Below the pieces are notes generated by a model. The model ran no database searches, was not told the origin of the DNA, and was given only the letters and a program-made list of their open reading frames with translations. Both the position numbers and the translations under genes were made by a program. Positions 1-8,126 of a stretch of 15,558 nt of DNA are shown here, one piece after another; the first letter of the stretch is position 1, and the number at the start of each line of letters is the position of its first letter. The stretch comes from Pseudomonadota bacterium (lineage in GTDB: Bacteria; Pseudomonadota; Gammaproteobacteria; Steroidobacterales; Steroidobacteraceae): NCBI GenBank assembly GCA_023423065.1, contig JAFAGC010000111.1, positions 1-15,558 on the forward strand, in the 5' to 3' direction.

Positions 1-32
1 CACTTTTTACACCGGCACCACTATCCCCACCC

Positions 33-1565
33 CTACCAGGTGTAGCGGACGCGGTAGCGGACGACGGCCTCGCCGTCTTTTGCAACCTTCACCGGGAAGG
101 TGATCGTGCGGGCATCTTCCTTCTGGAACTCGTGGGTCTTGGTCAGGATCTTCCAGGTGCTCCAGCGGTAGAGGTTCTCCTTCACCACGACTTCGACGGG
201 CTGCGACTTGTGGTTACGCAGCTTCACCTCGATTTCTTCCTCCATCCACTTCGCGGTGGTGTCGACCGAGAAGCTGACCTGCCGCCGCTCGCCGACCACG
301 TCGAATGCCGAGCCGAGCTTCACGCGGACGTTTTCGTCCTTCGGGGTGTGATCGATCTTGTCCTCGCCGATGAACTCGAGGCTGCCGTCGGCATCGTCGA
401 GCTTCGAGACGCGCAGGCGGCCAGCCGGCAGGGGCACGCCGAGCCCGAACTGCTTGTCGTTCTTGAATTCGAGGTAGGCGTCCACCTTCTTGTTCATCGC
501 CGAACCCGCGTCGCGACTGACGTACGGGTCCTGGTACAGGTAGACCTGCGGCGCACCGTCGTACATCAGTATTTTCCTGGCCGGAATCTTCTTCGCCTGG
601 TCGAACAGCTCGATCTGCTTGGTCGAGTTGTTGGGAAGGGTCGTCGGGCGTCCGAGCGTGTACAGGTGGAACTCGAAGAAGTCCTTCTCCGTGAACCCCG
701 CGTCGGCCTCGGGCGCCGCCGCGGCGCGCATGAGAACCTCGCGCCGCATCTTGTAGTCGACCTGAGGCTCCACGCGATGCACGTCGCCCGCGACGAGCTT
801 GAGCTTCGCGTTTTCGAACGCCGCGCCCGACATGTTGATGATGCTCACCCACGCCGACATGTCGAGGAAGCCGCTGTTGGCGTCCGCGCCTTCGTCGAAC
901 ACGAGGTTGTAGTCGGCCCACCAGGTGATGCCGCCCGTCTGGTAGGTGACACGCGACTTGTGCGTGCCGCCCGACGGCGAGGCCACGTCCCACACCAGCG
1001 TCGGCTTGGTGTTGAAGCCGCCCGGCAGTTCGGGAAAGCGCACGCTCGAGTATGCCGGCAACGTATGGATGGATCCGTCGTTGCCGCGCAGTACGATGCC
1101 GTCGCTCGCCGAGAGCAGCGTGCCACTGATCTGCGTCACGTTGTTGCCCACGGTCTTGTCCACCGTGATCGGCTTGTCGATGAACTTGAGCAGCAGCTTC
1201 TGCGTGCTCACGAGATCGAACTGGAAGTTCTGCTCGAGCACCCGCGTCGCCGGATCGGTGAGCGACGTGAACGTCACCGTCGTCGGATCGATCAGCGCGG
1301 CCACTTCCGTGAATGAAAGCTGTGATCGTCCCTGCTTGAGCTTGATGTCGCGTTCGTCGCGCACCAGCGCGTAACCCGGCACCGACATCGCGTTCGGCAC
1401 ACCTTGCCCGGGCATCGGCCGATAGAGTTCCGCGGAGATTCCGCCTGGCTGAGCACTGCTGTAGATGGTGATCGCGGTTTGCGAGTCGGCCGCCATCGAC
1501 TGCGCGCCGACACCGAGACAGGCGGCCGCAACGGCCGTCGCGAGCGGATTCTTCAGGGACTTCAT
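33..1565 (-). CDS. Exported DUF4139 domain-containing protein
   Basis: This encodes a 510-residue predicted periplasmic or outer-surface protein of unknown function. A typical signal peptide opens it: a Lys-containing start (MKSLKN), a hydrophobic Ala-rich core and an AxA-like site ending SMA before ADSQ. The rest is rich in beta-strand-like segments without further membrane spans. The second half (about residues 190-510), with ITWWADYNLVFDE near its start and YRWSTWKI and VRYRVRY near the end, matches what I recall of the DUF4139 family. That family includes proteins labelled mucoidy inhibitor A-like, but this label does not establish a role. The ATG at 1565 is chosen because it gives a clean signal peptide and has GAGG 11 bases upstream; an in-frame TTG at 1601 would add 12 residues that spoil the signal. 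It is transcribed alone, divergent from the gene at 1865. Family assignment is fairly confident; function is not known. Confidence 0.8.
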   Translation of the reverse strand: MKSLKNPLATAVAAACLGVGAQSMAADSQTAITIYSSAQPGGISAELYRPMPGQGVPNAMSVPGYALVRDERDIKLKQGRSQLSFTEVAALIDPTTVTFTSLTDPATRVLEQNFQFDLVSTQKLLLKFIDKPITVDKTVGNNVTQISGTLLSASDGIVLRGNDGSIHTLPAYSSVRFPELPGGFNTKPTLVWDVASPSGGTHKSRVTYQTGGITWWADYNLVFDEGADANSGFLDMSAWVSIINMSGAAFENAKLKLVAGDVHRVEPQVDYKMRREVLMRAAAAPEADAGFTEKDFFEFHLYTLGRPTTLPNNSTKQIELFDQAKKIPARKILMYDGAPQVYLYQDPYVSRDAGSAMNKKVDAYLEFKNDKQFGLGVPLPAGRLRVSKLDDADGSLEFIGEDKIDHTPKDENVRVKLGSAFDVVGERRQVSFSVDTTAKWMEEEIEVKLRNHKSQPVEVVVKENLYRWSTWKILTKTHEFQKEDARTITFPVKVAKDGEAVVRYRVRYTW

Positions 1566-1864
1566 GTATGCGGAAACCTCGAAGTTCGGACAGGTTTTCA
1601 ACGTCGTTGCGGTGCGGCGCGGTCTATCCGCTCAGCCGCTCGGCAAAGTGCGAACTGCGTCGCATGATGGCCCGGAGCCAATGAATGGAATGTGAACCGG
1701 CGCAGCGGCATCTGGACATAAGAATCGCAGCATATCCCGGTGCGATCCTGCAGGACCAACGGCAGATGTCAGCCCGAATGGCGCCTCGCGTTCCTTCGCC
1801 GCGTGCGCCTCGCCACGGCCAGGCAGGATGAATTGGCCATCACTGTGCGGAACCCTGGACCACG
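1566..1864. other. Divergent intergenic region, no gene seen
   Basis: About 300 bases separate the two divergent starts at 1565 (-) and 1865 (+). Promoters for both genes should lie here, but I could not identify a convincing -35/-10 pair on either strand. Short open frames here are Arg-rich and lack ribosome binding sites, so I do not call a gene. The only small symmetric element noticed is CCTGCAGG near 1748, which may be chance. Confidence 0.5.
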
Positions 1865-2626
1865 ATGGAAGCTGCGAATCGTATCGATTCCTCTGGCGTA
1901 AACCGGACGCCCGGCACGGGCCCGGCCGCGCCTGCCATGGATCGTGAGTTCATCATCAAGAACCAGATCGTCGAGCGCTATCTCGCCGGTCGTCTGCCGC
2001 CCAAGGGCGTCACCGATTTCGAACGACTGATTCGCGCGCGTCCCGAGCTCGTCGAAGAGATCGGGTTGCCCGATCGAGTGAACGCGGGTCTGCGTCTGCT
2101 CGATGCCGCCGGTATCGCCGAGCCCTGGGCCGAGAAGGAAAAGAAACCCTGGGAGAAGCCGATCTTCGGTTTCATCGCCGCGGGTCTCGCCGTCGCCGCC
2201 CTGATCGGTTGCGTGGTGCTCGCGATGCAGGTGTCGAACCGCGACACGCAGATTGCCAAGCTGCAGAAGGACAACCAGGAACGTCCGATCGCTCCTTCGA
2301 CTTCCAAGCGACGGATCATCGTCGAACCGGGCCGCAATGGCCCGCCCTCGCGAGCGACTGTATCGATCAACCGGGGCGAATTCGCGGAGATGAAGGTAAA
2401 CATGTCGTGGACGAAGTTCACGACGTTCAAGGTTTCGGTCGTTCGCGTCGACCAGGGCCGCGTGGCCGAGGTGGACGGGCTCAACAAGGATTCGAACGGG
2501 CACCTGCGTGTTTCGCTGAATGCGGGCGCGCTCGGTCCGGGTGAGTACCTTGTGACGATCGAAGGCTTGAACATGCGCCGCGAGAGTCTGCCGATGGCCT
2601 GGTACAGGTTCTCGGTCAACCGCTGA
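1865..2626 (+). CDS. Single-pass membrane protein, anti-sigma-factor-like
   Basis: The product is a 253-residue bitopic membrane protein. Residues 33-80 (IVERYLAGRLPP, then FERLIRARPELVEEI) resemble the cytoplasmic N-terminal segment of ECF anti-sigma factors, where a YL.GRL...FE...PEL pattern is common, but no zinc-binding His/Cys set is visible. One membrane helix follows at about residues 100-122 (FGFIAAGLAVAALIG), then a short polar, possibly coiled stretch (124-140). A C-terminal domain of about 100 residues (SINRGEFAEMKVNMSW to WYRFSVNR) looks beta-rich and would be periplasmic. No sigma factor gene is adjacent, so a regulatory role is inference. The start is uncertain: no clear ribosome binding site precedes 1865, and the in-frame ATG at 1937 (residue 25) would begin exactly at the conserved-looking part. 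The 3' end overlaps the convergent phosphoesterase gene by 11 bases. Confidence 0.65.
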   Translation: MEAANRIDSSGVNRTPGTGPAAPAMDREFIIKNQIVERYLAGRLPPKGVTDFERLIRARPELVEEIGLPDRVNAGLRLLDAAGIAEPWAEKEKKPWEKPIFGFIAAGLAVAALIGCVVLAMQVSNRDTQIAKLQKDNQERPIAPSTSKRRIIVEPGRNGPPSRATVSINRGEFAEMKVNMSWTKFTTFKVSVVRVDQGRVAEVDGLNKDSNGHLRVSLNAGALGPGEYLVTIEGLNMRRESLPMAWYRFSVNR

Positions 2627-4295
2627 TTCCGCTTACCGCCGGCCCGATCGTAACCTTGTCGACTATCCGCGGCCTCGTCGCGCGCGGATCCGCCGCTTCC
2701 ATCGTCGTCTCGCCGTTGCGGGCCGTCGCACGCCAGCGCCGCGGTACGGTGTCGATCGCGATCGAGTAGATGGTCAGCGTTCCGTTCGGAGCGACGCGCA
2801 GGCGCAGCCACTGCTTGAAATCCTGGACGCGCAGCGCGGAAAACGCCTCGTTCGAGTGCCTTCCCAAGAAGCGCACCGACACGAGTAGATAGAGTCCCAT
2901 GATGAACCCGCCGGCGAGGCCGCCCGACACGAACGTGATGAGGCCGGAGGTCGCCAACTGGACCACGCTGCCAAAGCTCATGTGCAGGAGGTTGACGGTC
3001 GCGAGCAGCGACAACCAGCCGACCAGGAAGGCCGCGGCCAGGTGCGCGAACGCATGGCCCACGCCACCGAGGATGCGCCACCAGCGCACATGCGTATCGG
3101 TGAAGAAGATGAACGAGGCGATTATCCCCACGAGCCACATCCCGTTGAGCGGATCGCGAATGCTTGCATTGATCGAGCGGCTCAACGCGGTCGGCAGGTC
3201 GACGACGTCGGCGGCCTGAAGACTCGCCGATGCGAGCCACGCCGACATCGCGTAGAGAAACGCGGGCAGCCACATGAACTTCGGATTGCGGAAGGGGAAG
3301 CGCAGGTTCCTCCAGGAAAGTCCGCGTGAGGTTTTCTCGTCCGGATAGACGGCCTTCTGCACGAAGCCGTCGCGCAGCACGTGCGTCTTCGGTGCGTGCG
3401 TCGGATGCAGGAATGCGCCGCCGCCGCCGGAGGTGATCTTCTGCACGCCTTCCGCGTTCTCGTGGCGCTTGTAGTAATGCAGATCGCCCGTAAGGTACAC
3501 GCTCACCTTGCGTTTCAGGACCTGCAGTTCGAGGAATTGCCGGGTGGATTCCTCCTCGTAACTTTCGTGGCGCGGATAGGCATCCTCGAGAATCCAGCGC
3601 GGCTCCGGCACGCAGGCGATGATCTTCGTCTGGTCGTCGAGCAGCGCGCCGACCTTCTTGAAGTATTGCACCTGCGGCTCGTCCAGTTCCTGGCCGAGCT
3701 GCAGGTCGAAAGCGAACAACCACCAGTTGGCGGGTAGTTTGAGCGCGAAGTAGCTGCGAGTCTGACGCGTGCGGCAGGTCGCGAAGCCACGCTCGGGCCT
3801 GCAGAACGTGCGCGAAAACGCGATCAGGCTGTCGTACCAGTCGTGGTTACCCGGGATCGCGAACAGATCGGGCCGCGCTCGCCCCGCGAACGCCAGCCGA
3901 TAGGGCGTTTCCGTGCGCATGTCGTATTCGGCGCGCGTCGGATATGGATAGACCTCGTCGCCGCCGAAGATCAGCACCCGACCCGGCTCGGTCCTGACGC
4001 GAACGCCGTCGTCGTCGGCGACCTCGAGTTCGGGCTGCGCGATCGCATCGGCGATCGCGTAGGTCGGATTCCAGCCGTCACCGATGTCGGCGACGTAGTC
4101 GAGCCAGAAATCACCCGTTGCGTGCGAATAGTCGAACTCGTTCTGCGGCTGACTGGCCAGCGCCTCGATGAGCCGTGTATCCGAGTGGCGGCCGAAGACG
4201 TTGGAGATCGCGACCAGGTAGGCCGAGTGCGCCAGCACGCGCGGATCGAACCATCCGACCATCGGACGGCGCCGCGGCATGCGCTGTTTCTTCAC
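2616..4295 (-). CDS. Membrane-anchored metallophosphoesterase
   Basis: This encodes a 559-residue protein with an N-terminal calcineurin-like metallophosphoesterase domain and a C-terminal membrane region. Putative metal-ligand motifs appear in order: ADIGDGWN (69-76), FGGDEVY (110-116), the diagnostic PGNHDWYD (148-155), and GDLHYYKRHE (270-279), followed by a Gly-rich SGGGGAF loop near 290. A canonical leading DxH motif is not obvious. Hydrophobic spans lie at about 341-358, 386-400, 415-434 and 445-475, so the enzyme is probably held at the inner membrane. Its substrate is unknown. The chosen start is a GTG at 4295 that overlaps the ybbP stop as GTGA, with GAGG six bases upstream; ATG codons at 4280 and 4262 are alternatives. 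It is the last gene of the ybbA-ybbP unit. The stop overlaps the convergent gene at 1865-2626 by 11 bases. Confidence 0.82.
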   Translation of the reverse strand: MKKQRMPRRRPMVGWFDPRVLAHSAYLVAISNVFGRHSDTRLIEALASQPQNEFDYSHATGDFWLDYVADIGDGWNPTYAIADAIAQPELEVADDDGVRVRTEPGRVLIFGGDEVYPYPTRAEYDMRTETPYRLAFAGRARPDLFAIPGNHDWYDSLIAFSRTFCRPERGFATCRTRQTRSYFALKLPANWWLFAFDLQLGQELDEPQVQYFKKVGALLDDQTKIIACVPEPRWILEDAYPRHESYEEESTRQFLELQVLKRKVSVYLTGDLHYYKRHENAEGVQKITSGGGGAFLHPTHAPKTHVLRDGFVQKAVYPDEKTSRGLSWRNLRFPFRNPKFMWLPAFLYAMSAWLASASLQAADVVDLPTALSRSINASIRDPLNGMWLVGIIASFIFFTDTHVRWWRILGGVGHAFAHLAAAFLVGWLSLLATVNLLHMSFGSVVQLATSGLITFVSGGLAGGFIMGLYLLVSVRFLGRHSNEAFSALRVQDFKQWLRLRVAPNGTLTIYSIAIDTVPRRWRATARNGETTMEAADPRATRPRIVDKVTIGPAVSGISG

Positions 4296-6784
4296 CCCGC
4301 GCCTCGCAACGTGAGCACCGGCGGCTGGTTCACCACCGAACGCGTGGCCAGCCAGCCCGCGAAGCACACGAGCAGACCACCCCCCGCGAGGCCGTAGATC
4401 CACACCCAGGGGTCACCGTTGTATTCGATCTGCAGCATGCGCCTGGCGACCAGGTAGCCGGCGATCGACGCGCCGGCCGCGGCGAGAATGCCCGCGAGCA
4501 CGCCGAGCGTGGCGAATTCGGACAGCAATCCCTTGAGCACCGTGCCGCGGCTCGCGCCGAGCGTGCGCAGCATCGCGCTTTCGTAGCGGCGTTCCTCGCG
4601 ACTCGCCTGCACGGCGGCGATCAGCACGACGAGTCCGGCGATGAGCGTGAACAGGAATACGCTTTGAACGGCGGCGAGCGCCTTGTCGATGACGCTGCGC
4701 ACCTGTGCCAGCAGTTCGTCGACATTGAACACGGACACACTCGGGAAACGCCGCACCAGCTCCGCGATGGTGCGCGGATCCTTCGCCGGCATGTGCGCGG
4801 CCGTCATCCACGTGCCCTGCGAGCCTTCGAGCAGGTCCGGCGCGAACATCAGGAAGAAGTTGGGCTGGAAACTGTCCCACTTCACCTTGCGCACGCTCGA
4901 GATCTTCGCGGTCTGGGTCTCGCCTGCGATGTCGAACTCGAGCTCGTCGCCGAGGCTCAGTTTCAGTTCTTCCATGTATTCGGTCGATACCGACACGAGT
5001 GGTTTGCCCGCATCGTCGGCCGTGAACCAGCGGCCCGCGGTGATCTCGTTGTCGCGGCGCAGGGTTTCGGTCCACGTGATGTTCTGGTCGCGCGTCGCGA
5101 ATTCCTTGCCGCGTGGCGTCGCGAACTGGATGTCGTCGATCGGCTTGCCGTTGATGTGGGTCATGCGCGCGCGGACCATCGGCATGACCTGCGCGCGCTC
5201 CGCGCCGCGCTCGTTCAGGAATTGCGCGAATGCATCGCGCTCGTCCGGCGGGATGTTGATGAAGAAGAAGTTGGGCGTGTCGGCCGGCAGGCTGCGCCGC
5301 CAATCGTCCAGCAGATCGTTGCGCACCACCGCGAGCAACAGCAGCATCATGATGCCGTGCGCGAAGGCGGTGAGCTGCACGACGCTTTCCGTACGCCGGC
5401 GACCGAGATTCGCGATGCCGTAGCGCCACGAGACGCCGACGCCGCCGCGCAGGCGGGTAGTTAGCTTGACGAGCGCCCAGCCCGCGGTCGCGACGACCAG
5501 GACGAAGGCCGCGAGCCCCACGACGAAGCCGATGAACAACGCGACGTCACGCACCACCCAGTAGATGAGGAACGCGATGGCGAGCACGGCCGGGCCGAAG
5601 GCGAGGATCACGAGAGGCTGCGGCGGACCCACGTCGCGGCGCAATACGCGCAGGGCCGGCGTGCGCGAGAGCTGCAGCAGCGGCGGCAGCGCGAACCCGG
5701 CCAGGACCGCGATGGCCGTCAGGAATCCGACGACGAGCGGCGCCACGCCCGGCGGCGGGAGATCGCCCTTGAGCAGGCCCTGCAAGGCGATCACCAGCCA
5801 GGCCTGCGCTCCGAAGCCCACGAGTGACCCCAGGATCGCGGCGATCAGTCCGACGATCGCGAGCTGGATCAGGCTTACCGAAAGCGTGAAGCCGCGCGTG
5901 GCACCGAGGGTCTTCATCAGCGCCACCGAATCGAGATGGCGGTGCACGTAGCGACGCGCGGCCATCGCGACCGCGATCGCGCACAGCAGCACGGCCACGA
6001 GGCTCGCGAGGCTCAGGAATCGCCCGGCGCGGTCTATCGCATTCTTGATCTGCGGCGCCGTCTCTTCGACGTCGATCAGGCGCTCGGAGCTTTTCTTGTT
6101 GGCCTCCAGCCATTCCCGGAACGCCTTGATGTCCTCGCGATTTCCCGCGAACAGGCGGGAGAAACGCATGCGGCTGCCCGGCTGGATGAGCTGCGTAGCC
6201 TCGAGATCCACGTCGTTGATGATGATCGACGGCGCGAGCTCGACGAACGTCGCGCCCTGGTCGGGACGGGAGATCAGGATTTTCGAGACGCGAAACGTGC
6301 TCGCGCCGATCGTGATTTCACTGCCGATGCCGGCGCCGAGCGCGACCGCGAGGCGCGATTCCGGCCAGGCCTCACCCGCTCCCGGGATGGTCGTGGCCTG
6401 TTGTGGAGGACCGAAAGGTTCGTCCGAGATCAGCACCTTGCCTCGCAGCGGGTAACCCGGCGACATCGCCCGCAGCGCCGAGAGCTGGCTGGCGTCGCCG
6501 TTGAACACGACGCTCAGCATTCCCGTCTTGCGCGTGTACTGGATGCCGCGCTTCGTCGCTTCGGCGGTGGACGAGTCGTCAATGGCTTGCGCGGATTCGA
6601 GCACGAGGTCCGCGGCGAGCACTTCACCCGCCTGGTTGTCCACCGCGATGCCGATGCGGTCGGTGAGGAATCCCACGCCGGTCAATGCCGCGACTGCGAC
6701 GGTGATCGCGAGCAGCAACACGCCGAGCTCTCCGGATTTCCACTCGCGGAGCAGCGTGCGAAAGGCAATGCCGAGGGCGTTCAT
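4292..6784 (-). CDS. ybbP: ABC transporter permease, FtsX/YbbP family
   Basis: This 830-residue integral membrane protein is the permease partner of the ATPase encoded just upstream. The first membrane span is at about residues 19-40 (GVLLLAITVAVAALTGVGF), followed by a large periplasmic region to about 250. Two FtsX-type modules follow, each with the characteristic cytoplasmic motif: MKTLGATRGF in the first and LRTLGASRGT in the second. Multiple hydrophobic helices lie between and after them. The length fits the YbbP family (about 800 residues in E. coli, from memory). Such duplicated-FtsX permeases work with a LolD/MacB-type ATPase and are usually mechanotransmitters or lipoprotein/lipid extractors rather than classic importers. 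The substrate is not known. ATG 6784 overlaps the ybbA stop as ATGA, and its own stop overlaps the phosphoesterase start. The neighbouring divergent tesA supports the ybbAP assignment. Confidence 0.92.
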   Translation of the reverse strand: MNALGIAFRTLLREWKSGELGVLLLAITVAVAALTGVGFLTDRIGIAVDNQAGEVLAADLVLESAQAIDDSSTAEATKRGIQYTRKTGMLSVVFNGDASQLSALRAMSPGYPLRGKVLISDEPFGPPQQATTIPGAGEAWPESRLAVALGAGIGSEITIGASTFRVSKILISRPDQGATFVELAPSIIINDVDLEATQLIQPGSRMRFSRLFAGNREDIKAFREWLEANKKSSERLIDVEETAPQIKNAIDRAGRFLSLASLVAVLLCAIAVAMAARRYVHRHLDSVALMKTLGATRGFTLSVSLIQLAIVGLIAAILGSLVGFGAQAWLVIALQGLLKGDLPPPGVAPLVVGFLTAIAVLAGFALPPLLQLSRTPALRVLRRDVGPPQPLVILAFGPAVLAIAFLIYWVVRDVALFIGFVVGLAAFVLVVATAGWALVKLTTRLRGGVGVSWRYGIANLGRRRTESVVQLTAFAHGIMMLLLLAVVRNDLLDDWRRSLPADTPNFFFINIPPDERDAFAQFLNERGAERAQVMPMVRARMTHINGKPIDDIQFATPRGKEFATRDQNITWTETLRRDNEITAGRWFTADDAGKPLVSVSTEYMEELKLSLGDELEFDIAGETQTAKISSVRKVKWDSFQPNFFLMFAPDLLEGSQGTWMTAAHMPAKDPRTIAELVRRFPSVSVFNVDELLAQVRSVIDKALAAVQSVFLFTLIAGLVVLIAAVQASREERRYESAMLRTLGASRGTVLKGLLSEFATLGVLAGILAAAGASIAGYLVARRMLQIEYNGDPWVWIYGLAGGGLLVCFAGWLATRSVVNQPPVLTLRGAG
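4302..4305 (-). promoter_or_regulatory. Ribosome binding site supporting the GTG start at 4295
   Basis: GAGG on the minus strand lies six bases before GTG at 4295, which overlaps the ybbP TGA. This spacing decides the start in favour of the overlapping GTG over the downstream ATG codons and implies translational coupling to ybbP. Confidence 0.5.
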
Positions 6785-7449
6785 GCCGGGGCGAACGAGC
6801 CGGAATCCATGTGAAGCACGCGGCCACAGCGCTCCGCGAGCGCGCGGTCGTGCGTGACCAGGACGAGCGTGGTCTGCGATTGCGCGTTGAGATCGAACAG
6901 CAGCGCGACGATTCGCTCGCCGGTGTGGGTATCGAGATTGCCCGTCGGCTCATCCGCGAACAGGACCGCCGGGCGCGTGACGAACGCGCGCGCGATGGCC
7001 ACGCGCTGCTGTTCACCGCCCGAGAGCTGGCGCGGGTAATGGCCGGTCCGGTGCTCGAGACCGACGCGATTCAGGGTTTCCATGGCCGCCTCGCGGGCAT
7101 CGCGCCGGCCGGCGAGCTCGAGCGGCAGCATGACGTTTTCCACGGCCGTCAGCGACGGGACGAGATGAAACGACTGGAACACGAACCCCACGCGCTCCGC
7201 GCGCAGGCGGGCGCGGCCATCTTCGTCGAGCGACGTCAAGTCGGCGTCGGCGAGGGTTATGCGTCCGGAAGTCGGTTCATCGAGACCGGCCAGCAGCGCG
7301 AGCAGCGTCGATTTGCCGGCCCCGGACGCTCCCACGATGGCAACTGATTCGCCTGCGGCGATGTCCAAGGACACATCGTTGACGATGGTCAGCACGCCTT
7401 CGGGACTGCTAACCTTTTTTGTGAGGTGTTCGGCTTTGAGTACGCTCAT
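6781..7449 (-). CDS. ybbA: ABC transporter ATP-binding protein YbbA
   Basis: This encodes a 222-residue cytoplasmic ATPase of the LolD/MacB/FtsE type. All nucleotide-binding motifs are intact: Walker A GASGAGKST (40-48), Q-loop FVFQSFHL (Gln92), signature LSGGEQQR (142-149), Walker B AVLFADEP (161-168) and the H-loop VTHD (His200). It should power the YbbP permease, whose start codon overlaps this stop by four bases (ATGA), indicating coupled translation. The gene is divergent from tesA, and the two coding 5' ends overlap by 14 bases. Any ybbA promoter must therefore lie inside tesA coding sequence, and the tesA promoter inside ybbA. This neighbourhood (tesA/ybbA/ybbP) is known from E. coli and supports the name. 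Confidence 0.95.
   Translation of the reverse strand: MSVLKAEHLTKKVSSPEGVLTIVNDVSLDIAAGESVAIVGASGAGKSTLLALLAGLDEPTSGRITLADADLTSLDEDGRARLRAERVGFVFQSFHLVPSLTAVENVMLPLELAGRRDAREAAMETLNRVGLEHRTGHYPRQLSGGEQQRVAIARAFVTRPAVLFADEPTGNLDTHTGERIVALLFDLNAQSQTTLVLVTHDRALAERCGRVLHMDSGSFAPA
7423..7426 (+). promoter_or_regulatory. Ribosome binding site deciding the tesA TTG start
   Basis: GAGG lies nine bases before the TTG at 7436. No ATG occurs at a sensible position, and TTG gives a short Arg-containing n-region followed by a signal peptide. An in-frame GTG at 7421 is possible but would sit on top of this site. Confidence 0.45.
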
Positions 7450-8095
7450 CAGATTTTTTCAGTTGGCGTTGTTACTGGCATTGTCGCTGGCGTGGGCAAC
7501 CACGGCGAGCGCCGCCAATGCTTCCCCGCGCACCGTTGTCGTGCTTGGCGACAGCCTGAGCGCCGGGTATGGCATCAAGCTTCAGGAGGGCTGGGTAAAA
7601 CTGCTGGAGCAGCGACTCGCCGATGAAGGGTACGGATACCGCGTGGTCAATGCCAGCATCAGCGGTGAAACGACCCAAGGGGGGCTCGCCCGCCTGCCCC
7701 GCACGCTGGAGACTCACAAGCCCGACATCGTCATCGTGGAGCTCGGCGGCAACGATGGCCTGCGTGGCCTGCCGCTCGCCACGAGCCGCGAGAACCTGCG
7801 CAAGATCATCGAACTATCGCGCGACGCCAAGGCGCGAGTCGTGCTCGTCGGCATGGTGATCCCGCCTAACTACGGGCCGCGTTACGGCCAGCAGTTCCGC
7901 GACATGTTCGCCGACCTCGCCGGGACATATTCACTGCCGTTCGTGCCTTTCTTCCTGGACAAGGTCGCCCTCGAACCCGGACTCATGCAGGAGGACGGCA
8001 TTCATCCGAATGCCAAGGGCCAGCCGCAGATGCTCGAGAACCTGTGGCCCAAGCTCAAGCCGCTGCTAGTTGCTCCCGGCAAACCCAAAGGCTAG
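7436..8095 (+). CDS. tesA: Periplasmic acyl thioesterase/lysophospholipase, SGNH hydrolase
   Basis: This encodes a 219-residue SGNH-family hydrolase of the TesA type, which cleaves acyl-CoA thioesters and lysophospholipids and acts in the periplasm. A signal peptide covers roughly residues 1-27, ending ATTASA before ANAS. The four SGNH blocks are present: GDSLSAGYG with nucleophile Ser40, NASISGETT with Gly77, GGNDGLRG with Asn106, and DGIHPNAKG carrying the catalytic Asp187 and His190. Length agrees with E. coli TesA (about 208 residues). Translation most likely begins at TTG 7436, with GAGG nine bases upstream. The gene overlaps the divergent ybbA start by 14 bases. fadD follows on the same strand after 31 bases, so the two are probably cotranscribed: TesA releases free fatty acids and FadD activates them. 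Confidence 0.93.
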   Translation: MSTLIRFFQLALLLALSLAWATTASAANASPRTVVVLGDSLSAGYGIKLQEGWVKLLEQRLADEGYGYRVVNASISGETTQGGLARLPRTLETHKPDIVIVELGGNDGLRGLPLATSRENLRKIIELSRDAKARVVLVGMVIPPNYGPRYGQQFRDMFADLAGTYSLPFVPFFLDKVALEPGLMQEDGIHPNAKGQPQMLENLWPKLKPLLVAPGKPKG

Positions 8096-8126
8096 CCTCG
8101 ATACCTCACTGTCGACGGGGGGTATC

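Noticed and set aside
132..1316. 394-residue open frame on the plus strand opposite the DUF4139 gene
   Set aside because: It is an antisense shadow in high-GC DNA: Arg/Val/Leu/Glu-rich, no recognisable motifs and no ribosome binding site, while the minus-strand frame has a signal peptide and family motifs.
1978..3723. 581-residue open frame on the minus strand across the anti-sigma-like gene and the phosphoesterase gene
   Set aside because: The composition is Arg-rich low-complexity. It spans two supported genes in other frames, one on the opposite strand, and carries no family motifs.
4175..5464. 429-residue plus-strand open frame opposite ybbP, and a similar one at 5936-6814
   Set aside because: Both mirror the ybbP coding strand. 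Their translations are Arg/His/Glu-rich without motifs, while ybbP has intact FtsX-family features.
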